Shown one piece after another: positions 1 through 4,336 of a stretch of DNA of 5,454 bases. The stretch is from an uncultured Collinsella sp. (lineage in GTDB: Bacteria > Actinomycetota > Coriobacteriia > Coriobacteriales > Coriobacteriaceae). The position numbers were made by a program, and so were the translations under genes. Location: contig URRN01000143.1 of assembly GCA_900550185.1 (NCBI GenBank), positions 1-5,454 of the forward strand, written 5' to 3'. A model generated the notes under the pieces. That model did no database searches. It was given only the letters and a program-made list of their open reading frames with translations, and had not been told where the DNA came from. Position 1 is the first letter of the stretch. Every line of letters begins with the position of its first letter.

Positions 1-999
1 CCCATGCATTGCTCGGCCAGTATGGACCCCGTCACGCATGAGACCGCCGTGTTCTTTGGCCTCTCCGGCACCGGCAAGACCACGCTTTCGGCCAACCCCA
101 CGCGCCTGCTGATCGGCGACGACGAACACGGTTGGTCCGACATGGGCATCTTCAACATCGAGGGTGGCTGCTACGCCAAATGCGAGGGCCTGGACGCGTT
201 CCACGAGCCTGAGATCTTCAACGCCGTCCGCTTTGGCGCGATCTGCGAAAACGTGGTGCTCGACGAGAACCGCAAGCCCAACTACGACGACATCTCGATC
301 ACGCACAACACGCGCGTGGCATACCCTGTGGAGCACATTCCCAACGCGTGGACCAAGGGCATGGGCACCACTCCAAGCGTCGTGCTCTTCCTGACCTGCG
401 ATGCCTTTGGCGTGTTGCCGCCCATCTCACGCCTGACGGCCGACTCCGCCATGTATCACTTTGTGACGGGCTTTACGGCCAAGATCCCCGGCACCGAGCT
501 CGGCGTCACCGAGCCCACGCCCACGTTCTCTTCGCTGTTTGGCGAGCCGTTTATGCCGCTCGACCCCATGGTCTATGCCAAGATGCTCGGTGAGCGCATC
601 GCCGACGGCCGCACGCGTGTGTACCTGGTCAACACCGGCTGGATCGGCGGCGGCTACGGCGTGGGTCATCGCATCGAGCTTGCCTACACGCGCGCCCTGG
701 TGGCCCGCGCCCTCGACGGTACCATCGAGGACAGCGAATTCGTGCATGACGATATCTTTAACGTCGACATTCCCACCACGTGCCACGGCGTGCCCGACGG
801 CATCCTGGTGCCGCGCCAGTACTGGCAGAGCACCGCGCGCTACGACGAGGCGGCGCACAACTTGGCCGTGATGTTCGAGGAGAACTTCGAGAAGAAGTAC
901 TCGCACCTGCCCGAATCCGTTAAGGCCGCCGGTCCGCACGCTCAGGTGCACGCCGACGCCCGTCATCGCGGCCGCGGCCTGCTGGGACTCCGACACTAG
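1..999 (+). CDS. pckA: Phosphoenolpyruvate carboxykinase (ATP), C-terminal part, 5' end outside window
   Basis: This enzyme interconverts oxaloacetate plus ATP with PEP, ADP and CO2 in the cytosol; in fermenting anaerobes it often runs toward oxaloacetate. The frame is open from base 1, giving 332 residues, so roughly the first 230 of a usual 530-540 are missing. Visible signatures are MHCSA at residues 2-6, the P-loop GLSGTGKTT at 20-28, the metal-binding GDDEHGW at 39-45, EGGCYAK, the PPISRLTAD block with Arg144 (matching E. coli Arg333), FTAKIPGTE, TEPTPTFSSLFG and YLVNTGWIGG. The AAGP at 309-312 is where family members normally finish, but here a 20-residue His/Arg/Gly-rich tail follows. 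Third positions are strongly C-biased, as in highly expressed genes. A palindromic repeat 15 bp after the stop probably ends the transcript. The ATP-type identity is very secure; the tail is the only oddity. Confidence 0.97.
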   Translation, partial: PMHCSASMDPVTHETAVFFGLSGTGKTTLSANPTRLLIGDDEHGWSDMGIFNIEGGCYAKCEGLDAFHEPEIFNAVRFGAICENVVLDENRKPNYDDISITHNTRVAYPVEHIPNAWTKGMGTTPSVVLFLTCDAFGVLPPISRLTADSAMYHFVTGFTAKIPGTELGVTEPTPTFSSLFGEPFMPLDPMVYAKMLGERIADGRTRVYLVNTGWIGGGYGVGHRIELAYTRALVARALDGTIEDSEFVHDDIFNVDIPTTCHGVPDGILVPRQYWQSTARYDEAAHNLAVMFEENFEKKYSHLPESVKAAGPHAQVHADARHRGRGLLGLRH

Positions 1000-1014
1000 C
1001 GTTGCTTCAGGCCC

Positions 1015-1055
1015 AAAACCACCATAAAGGGGACAGGCACCTTTGTGGTGGTTTT
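1015..1055. repeat. Palindromic intergenic repeat, copy 1 (core forward); likely pckA terminator
   Basis: Two 16-nt arms (1015-1030 and 1040-1055) flank the 9-nt core GGACAGGCA. Fifteen pairs are Watson-Crick. The only arm change, T1025 opposite G1045, stays a U-G wobble in + strand RNA. The arm ends in TTTT, so the element can work as an intrinsic terminator 15 bp after the pckA stop. The other strand also ends in TTTT, so it could act in both directions. Three sister copies lie in this window. Confidence 0.9.
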
Positions 1056-1082
1056 ACTCGCGCGGATGACTCGGGTTACAAT
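1054..1082 (+). promoter_or_regulatory. Candidate promoter for the leader and B3/B4 gene
   Basis: TACAAT at 1077-1082 matches the sigma-70 -10 consensus at five of six positions and lies 22 bp past the pckA terminator, where a new promoter is expected. The hexamer 17 bp upstream (TTACTC, 1054-1059) is a poor -35, so the call rests on the -10 box and the position. Transcription would begin near 1088-1090, just before the first leader hairpin. Confidence 0.4.
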
Positions 1083-1088
1083 ACGCCT

Positions 1089-1226
1089 GACATATTGCCC
1101 CCTTCTCCGGATGGGGGCAGCGTAAGCGCTCTTGTGGCGGCACCGTAGGACTTTGAAGGTGGCCGCTGTGAGGGCGCTTTTTGTTTAGGCGCCCTCGCTC
1201 GGGCGTACGCTATGAAGGGAGAGCAT
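1089..1226 (+). ncRNA. Structured 5' leader of the B3/B4 gene (or a short independent RNA)
   Basis: Three hairpins lie between the candidate promoter and the start codon. Hairpin 1 pairs 1095-1102 with 1113-1120 (core GCCCCC/GGGGGC, loop 1103-1112). Hairpin 2 (1126-1177) is a long stem followed by T5. Hairpin 3 pairs CGCCC (1190-1194) with GGGCG (1201-1205), ending 10 nt before the Shine-Dalgarno. Segment 1170-1177 can instead pair perfectly with 1189-1196, so the leader has two exclusive folds. I do not recognise a known riboswitch class. The T-box core UGGNACC and a specifier stem are not present. It could also be a small RNA ending at the T-run. Confidence 0.45.
1126..1182 (+). terminator. 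Long hairpin plus T5: attenuator or terminator in the leader
   Basis: Bases 1126-1144 pair with 1158-1177 over 19 pairs, with one bulged G (1161 or 1162) and a 13-nt loop (1145-1157), and TTTTT follows at 1178-1182. Five pairs are G-U or U-G wobbles when read as + strand RNA (1130, 1133, 1134, 1135 and 1136 with 1173, 1170, 1169, 1168 and 1167). These would be A-C clashes on the other strand, so the fold belongs to + strand RNA. It sits 45 nt before the B3/B4 start codon, as expected of an attenuator. Confidence 0.6.
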
Positions 1227-1946
1227 ATGAAGAGTTTCGTTGCCGAGGATTCGTTTTGGGAGCTGTTTCCGCAGGCGGCGGTCGGCGTCGTAGTCGTAAA
1301 GGGCATGAAGCCCGCGGCCCAGATTCCCCAGGAGGACGTGGATGCGATCGCCACGTTGCTCAATCGCGCCAATATCGATGCGGAGCGTCACCTGACAAGC
1401 GATACCATCAGCGAGAACGCGCCGGTTAAGGCATGGCGCGAGGCGTATCGCCTGTTCAAGACCAAGAAGGGCGCGCGTTGCTCAGTTGAGAACCTGCTCA
1501 AGCGCGTGCTCAAAGGCAAGCCGGTCGGCCACATCACACCGGCGGTGGATATCTACAACACGATTTCGTTGACTTATGCGCTGCCCGTTGGCGGCGAGGA
1601 CCTGCATGCGATTGAGGGGGATCTTCGCTTGAAGGTGACTGACGGCGGCGATGCGTTCCTGCCACTTGGCGAGGAAACGGATGACCCGACGCTGCCCGGC
1701 GAGCTCGCCTACATCGATGATGCGGGCGCCGTATGCCGCTGCTGGAACTGGCGCGATGGCGTTCGCACGGCGCTGTCCGACGATTCGGCCGATGCATTCC
1801 TGGCGATTGAGTGCGTGGAGCCCGAGCGGATGGGGGATTGCCAGGCTGCCGTTGATCGTCTCGCCGAGTTGCTCGAGCGCTATCTGGGAGCGACGGTTGT
1901 CGTTAAGACGCTTGTGACCCGCGACAATCCCTGCGTGGAGCTGTAG
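1227..1946 (+). CDS. Solo B3/B4 domain protein (PheRS beta-like tRNA-binding domain)
   Basis: The 239-residue protein belongs to the free-standing B3/B4 family, related to the editing module of the phenylalanyl-tRNA synthetase beta chain. It has no synthetase catalytic domain. Typical blocks are AWREAYRLF at 69-77, KKGARCSVENLLKR at 80-93, then PAVDIYNTISLTYALPVGGEDL ending at 126 (GGEDL 122-126), GDLRLKV, a PLGEE stretch and CRCWNWRDG from 170. In PheRS this module clears mischarged tRNA; for solo members trans-editing or quality control is a reasonable guess but not established. ATG 1227 is chosen because AAGGGAG (1215-1221) lies 5 nt before it; an in-frame ATG at 1212 lacks a ribosome site. 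No signal peptide or membrane segment is seen, so it should be cytosolic. The hairpin leader upstream suggests attenuation control. A palindromic repeat follows 28 bp after the stop. Confidence 0.88.
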   Translation: MKSFVAEDSFWELFPQAAVGVVVVKGMKPAAQIPQEDVDAIATLLNRANIDAERHLTSDTISENAPVKAWREAYRLFKTKKGARCSVENLLKRVLKGKPVGHITPAVDIYNTISLTYALPVGGEDLHAIEGDLRLKVTDGGDAFLPLGEETDDPTLPGELAYIDDAGAVCRCWNWRDGVRTALSDDSADAFLAIECVEPERMGDCQAAVDRLAELLERYLGATVVVKTLVTRDNPCVEL

Positions 1947-1974
1947 CGACGCCTGCGGATCATGTTCGCCGGTC

Positions 1975-2016
1975 AAAACCACCACAAAGGTGCCTGTCCC
2001 CTTTGTGGTGGTTTTT
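1975..2016. repeat. Palindromic intergenic repeat, copy 2 (core inverted); likely terminator
   Basis: The arms at 1975-1990 and 2000-2015 form a perfect 16-bp stem around the core TGCCTGTCC, which is the reverse complement of the copy 1 core. It ends in TTTTT, the longest T-run of the four copies, 28 bp after the B3/B4 stop. The upstream flank CCGGTC is shared with copy 3. Confidence 0.92.
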
Positions 2017-2031
2017 ATGTTGATGGGTTAA

Positions 2032-2046
2032 CAAATGGGATATTTG
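2032..2046. promoter_or_regulatory. Possible operator palindrome upstream of marR
   Basis: CAAAT (2032-2036) and ATTTG (2042-2046) form an inverted repeat with a 5-bp spacer, about 74 bp before the marR start. MarR proteins commonly bind AT-rich palindromes of this size near their own promoter. The half-sites are only 5 bp and the symmetry does not extend outward, so chance is a real alternative. Confidence 0.25.
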
Positions 2047-2119
2047 GGTATGGGTGTTGCCTCGTGCGGCTAAGATGTTTACCCGTTAGCATCATGTAAG
2101 CGAAAGGCGGTCGTCTCCC

Positions 2120-2569
2120 ATGCAGCAGAGCGACGAGACACGTTTCGAGGACTTTGTCGGACTGATCAGCGGTCTCTACAAGGAGATCCAGCGCATTAAG
2201 ACGTCTGAGGGCGCAAGGCTGGGCCTCAAGGGCTCCGACGTTATGTGCCTGTACTATCTTGAGCGCAGCAAGGACGGCCTGACTGGTGCCGACCTGGCTC
2301 GCATGGCAGGCGTGACCCGCGCCGCCGTCTCGCGTACGCTCGCGCATCTGGAGGAGGGCGGCTACGTCGAAGTCGATGATTCGGGCGATGCCGCCGTTAA
2401 GTATCGTGCTCCGGTTCGCCTGACCGCTCTGGGCGGCGAGAGCATGAGCGAGGCGGACCGCATCATTCGCGAGGTGCTCGATACCACCGGTAAGGCTATG
2501 GGTGTGGAGCAGCGCGAGCAGATGTATGCATCGCTGCGTACGATTCTCGACACCCTGCGCGAGATCTAA
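2120..2569 (+). CDS. MarR-family winged-helix transcriptional regulator
   Basis: The 149-residue protein has the usual MarR length and layout. A helical dimerisation segment occupies about 1-35. A winged helix-turn-helix lies at about 36-100, with the helix pair GADLARMAGVTRAAVSRTL at 56-74, the turn into EEGGYVEV, and a wing at 84-99 (DDSGDAAVKYRAPVR). A C-terminal dimerisation helix spans about 106-148. These proteins bind DNA as dimers and release it on ligand binding or oxidation; there is only one cysteine (Cys43), so a ligand switch seems likelier. The start is ATG 2120; GAAAGG (2102-2107) lies rather far upstream (12 nt), so translation may be modest. A loose -10 (TAAGAT, 2071-2076) has no good -35. 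The degV gene follows after 119 bp without a terminator-like hairpin, so co-transcription is possible. The target genes are unknown. Confidence 0.92.
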   Translation: MQQSDETRFEDFVGLISGLYKEIQRIKTSEGARLGLKGSDVMCLYYLERSKDGLTGADLARMAGVTRAAVSRTLAHLEEGGYVEVDDSGDAAVKYRAPVRLTALGGESMSEADRIIREVLDTTGKAMGVEQREQMYASLRTILDTLREI

Positions 2570-2688
2570 GGCCGCCAAGGCATTTGCTTCCCATTAACAA
2601 CTGCATAGTCCCGTTTGAGCGCGTATACCGTGCCGGGGCATTGCTGTCAAAATTCCCCGCGCGAGCTCCGCGCAAGAAAGGATTTGTT

Positions 2689-3543
2689 ATGTCCATTCGT
2701 ATTATTACCGATTCCGCAAGCGATATGTCGCCGGCGGAGCACCCCGCTCTGCGTGTTTTGCCGCTGTCCGTCACCTTTGGCACCGATGTGTATATGGATG
2801 GCGTCGACATCGATCATCAGCGCTTTTACGAGATGCTCGTGGAGCGCGATGAGCTGCCCAAGACCGGCCAGGTCAACCCGTACGCGTTTTCGCAGACGAT
2901 TGCCGAGGCACGTGAGGCCGGCGACGAGGCAGTGATTATTACCGTGGGCGCCAAGCTTTCGGGCACCAATCAGAGTGCCCGTACCGCACTTGCCGAGGCG
3001 CCGGGCGGCGACGTGTACGTGGTGGATAGCAATAACGTCACTCTGGGCGAGCGTGTCCTGGTCGAGTATGCCCTGCGCCTGGTGGATGAGGGCCGTAGTG
3101 CGGCCCAGATCGCGGCGGCCGTCGAGGCCGTCCGTGACCGCGTGGTCGTCATCGGCCTGCTCGAGACGCTGGAGTACCTGGTGCGCGGCGGTCGTCTGTC
3201 TGCTGCGGCCGGCGCCGTGGGCACGCTGCTCAACGTAAAGCCTGTGGTGGCTGTCGAGGACGGTCTGATCGTGCAGCTGGGCAAGGCGCGCGGTTCCAAG
3301 AACGGCCGCAACCTGCTGAACCAAAAGGTCGAAAAGGCGGGCGGCATCGACTTTTCCATGCCGCTGGCGCTCGGCTATACGGGTCTTTCGGATGCGGTGC
3401 TCAAGAAGTATATCGAGGACAGTGCCGCGTTGTGGGCCGGCCATGCCGAGGGTGAGCTGCCCATCCACACTATCGGCGCCACCATCGGCACCCACGTGGG
3501 CCCCGGCGCTGTAGCCGTAGCCTTCTTCCGCCCCGCCAACTAG
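2689..3543 (+). CDS. DegV family protein (FakB-type fatty-acid-binding protein)
   Basis: DegV/FakB proteins hold a fatty acid in a buried pocket and present its carboxylate to the kinase FakA, giving acyl-phosphate for phospholipid synthesis. The 284-residue length is typical. Signatures are TDSASD at 7-12, LPKTGQ at 56-61, SGTNQSA at 91-97 (the Ser/Thr head-group site), ETLEYLVRGGRL at 159-170, NVKP at 182-185 and GTHVGPGAV at 267-275. ATG 2689 is chosen because AGAAAGGA (2675-2682) precedes it by 6 nt; the frame stays open upstream to a TTG at 2584, but that stretch lacks a ribosome site. A GC hairpin (GCGCG/CGCGC, 2659-2673) abuts the Shine-Dalgarno and could dampen initiation. No FakA partner is in the window. 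The family call is secure; the lipid substrate is inferred. Confidence 0.94.
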   Translation: MSIRIITDSASDMSPAEHPALRVLPLSVTFGTDVYMDGVDIDHQRFYEMLVERDELPKTGQVNPYAFSQTIAEAREAGDEAVIITVGAKLSGTNQSARTALAEAPGGDVYVVDSNNVTLGERVLVEYALRLVDEGRSAAQIAAAVEAVRDRVVVIGLLETLEYLVRGGRLSAAAGAVGTLLNVKPVVAVEDGLIVQLGKARGSKNGRNLLNQKVEKAGGIDFSMPLALGYTGLSDAVLKKYIEDSAALWAGHAEGELPIHTIGATIGTHVGPGAVAVAFFRPAN

Positions 3544-3553
3544 CTTTCCGGTC

Positions 3554-3593
3554 AAAACCACCACAAAGGGGACAGGTACCTTTGTGGTGGTTT
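3554..3593. repeat. Palindromic intergenic repeat, copy 3 (core forward); weak terminator
   Basis: The arms at 3554-3569 and 3579-3593 pair over 15 bp around the core GGACAGGTA (one base different from copy 1). The outermost pair is lost (A3554 against A3594), and the T-run is only TTT, the shortest in the set. It starts 10 bp after the degV stop and ends 29 bp before the next start codon, so it may terminate incompletely and allow read-through. Confidence 0.9.
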
Positions 3594-3622
3594 ATGCTGG
3601 GTTCGGTTGAAAGGAGCACGCA

Positions 3623-3943
3623 ATGGCGTCTGAGGGCTTTTTTGAACGGGTGTACGAGGTGGTCGAGCAGATCCCCGAGGGGATGGTCGCCACGTATGGT
3701 CAGGTGGCGCTGCTTGCCGGTCGACCACGAAGTGCGCGGTATGTGGGGTATGCCCTGCATAGCAATCCGCGCCCCGGCGAGATTCCCTGTCACCGCGTGG
3801 TGTTTGCCGACGGGCGCATATGCGAGGGTTTTGCTTTTGGCGGTCCCGATGCTCAACGTGAGCTTTTGCTAGGGGAGGGTGTGGCGTTTAAGGACGACAT
3901 GCACGTCGACCTGGCCGTCTGTCGTTGGCCTGCCGGACTCTAA
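3623..3943 (+). CDS. MGMT family protein: one-domain O6-alkylguanine-DNA alkyltransferase
   Basis: The family repairs O6-alkylguanine by moving the alkyl group onto its own cysteine. At 106 residues this protein is only the DNA-binding/active-site domain and lacks the N-terminal domain of Ada/Ogt enzymes. Key sites match human MGMT: Tyr25 in TYGQVA, the arginine finger Arg39 in ARYVG, hinge Asn48 in NPRPGE, the active motif PCHRVV with Cys56, His57 and Arg58, and Glu85 as the likely third triad member. Alkyltransferase-like proteins that cannot accept alkyl groups carry Trp in place of Cys, so this one should be active. GAAAGGAG (3609-3616), 6 nt before ATG 3623, fixes the start. No promoter fits between copy 3 of the repeat and this gene, so it may depend on degV transcription. 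Copy 4 of the repeat lies 16 bp after the stop. Confidence 0.9.
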   Translation: MASEGFFERVYEVVEQIPEGMVATYGQVALLAGRPRSARYVGYALHSNPRPGEIPCHRVVFADGRICEGFAFGGPDAQRELLLGEGVAFKDDMHVDLAVCRWPAGL

Positions 3944-3959
3944 CAGCTCTGCCGTGGCC

Positions 3960-4000
3960 AGAACCACCACAAAGGTGCCTGTCCCCTTTGTGGTGGTTTT
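3960..4000. repeat. Palindromic intergenic repeat, copy 4 (core inverted); likely terminator
   Basis: The arms at 3960-3975 and 3985-4000 surround the core TGCCTGTCC, identical to copy 2. The one arm change (G3961 opposite T3999) remains a G-U pair in + strand RNA. TTTT closes the right arm. It follows the MGMT gene stop by 16 bp and probably ends that transcript. Confidence 0.9.
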
Positions 4001-4080
4001 CTGTTGCAGGTTTACCGGGGCTAACTTATGGAGAAGCTATGGCGGCGAATATTGATGCTGCAAAGTAAACCACGGTGAAC

Positions 4081-4086
4081 TATATT
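4081..4086 (+). promoter_or_regulatory. Candidate -10 box before the three-hairpin region
   Basis: TATATT matches the -10 consensus at five of six positions and lies about 9 bp before the first hairpin. The best-placed -35 (CTGCAA, 4058-4063, 17 bp spacing) matches only three of six positions. This is suggestive only. Confidence 0.25.
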
Positions 4087-4092
4087 GTATTC

Positions 4093-4233
4093 AGCAACGG
4101 AGCAGGCAATAGGCGATGAAAAAGCCTGCCCTGTTGAGTTTGATTCGCATTCCTCCCCTCTGTGCGATTCAACGGTGTACTTCGGGAACAGGCCCGCTGG
4201 CAGCTAACTGCCGGCGGGCCTGTTCCTGTTTGT
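4093..4233 (+). ncRNA. Candidate small structured RNA with three hairpins
   Basis: Three hairpins follow in series in a stretch without a credible gene. Hairpin A pairs 4095-4107 with 4124-4136 (13 positions, one A-C mismatch, 16-nt loop). Hairpin B pairs 4140-4149 with 4163-4172 (one T-T mismatch); its 13-nt loop contains CCTCCCC. Hairpin C is a 19-bp stem with a CTAA loop that could be the terminator. The wobble pairs (4099 with 4132; 4198 with 4213) favour + strand RNA by two to one. It does not look like 6S, 4.5S, tmRNA or a T-box leader, and no + strand gene follows that it could regulate in cis. It could also be three unrelated hairpins between convergent genes. Confidence 0.35.
4185..4233 (+). 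terminator. Strong 19-bp hairpin with weak T-run
   Basis: Bases 4185-4203 pair with 4208-4226 (18 Watson-Crick pairs and one U-G at 4198/4213), closed by a CTAA tetraloop. The following TGTTTGT (4227-4233) is a modest T-run, and nothing similar exists on the minus-strand side, so any termination would act on + strand transcripts, as a backstop after copy 4 or as the end of a small RNA. Confidence 0.5.
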
Positions 4234-4251
4234 CGAGGGGGTGCGATGGAC

Positions 4252-4273
4252 GGAGCCGAAGCGGTCCGGCTCC
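4252..4273. other. Short perfect hairpin next to the trpS terminator
   Basis: GGAGCCG (4252-4258) and CGGCTCC (4267-4273) form a 7-bp stem with an 8-nt loop. It is separated from the trpS terminator stem only by the six A residues that form that terminator's T-run. No T-run follows it on either outer side, so it is not a terminator by itself. Confidence 0.5.
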
Positions 4274-4301
4274 AAAAAAGGCGGACGCCGCAGCGCCCGC
4301 C
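4274..4301 (-). terminator. Intrinsic terminator of trpS
   Basis: On the minus strand, GGCGGGCGC pairs with GCGTCCGCC around a TGCG tetraloop: nine pairs including one G-U (plus-strand coordinates 4280-4301). Six T residues follow directly (4279 to 4274). It lies 35 nt beyond the trpS stop and has the classic layout. The dispersed palindromic repeat is not used here. Confidence 0.88.
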
Positions 4302-4336
4302 CTAAAGCAATCGAAAGCTCAAGCCAGTAGATCGGT

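Noticed and set aside
427..996. Long minus-strand open frame opposite pckA, and similar frames opposite degV and trpS
   Set aside because: These are shadows of GC-rich genes: they mirror conserved coding sequence, lack ribosome sites and resemble no family.
1126..1182. T-box riboswitch in the leader of the B3/B4 gene (GGCACC and AAGGTGG resemble parts of the T-box)
   Set aside because: The UGGNACC core is not intact (CGGCACC), the GGTGG piece lies on the wrong arm of the terminator, and only about 37 nt separate the candidate start site from the hairpin, too little for a specifier stem.
2584..2688. 35-residue N-terminal extension of DegV from a TTG start
   Set aside because: The extension has no ribosome site and no family similarity, while ATG 2689 has a strong Shine-Dalgarno and puts the TDSASD motif at residue 7, as in homologues.
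1015..4000. Reading the four palindromes as a CRISPR array
   Set aside because: The copies are 400-1500 bp apart with genes between them, and no uniform spacers or cas genes are present.
4039..4068. A 9-codon frame (MAANIDAAK) preceded by GGAG 5 nt upstream, as a leader peptide
   Set aside because: The ribosome site is plausible, but it lacks a run of one regulatory amino acid, no + strand gene follows, and the candidate -10 box lies downstream of it. So short a frame is expected by chance.
4095..4226. Signal recognition particle RNA or 6S RNA
   Set aside because: The conserved GGAAGCAGC-type helix of SRP RNA is absent, and the three separate hairpins do not form the single long bubble-containing stem of 6S RNA.
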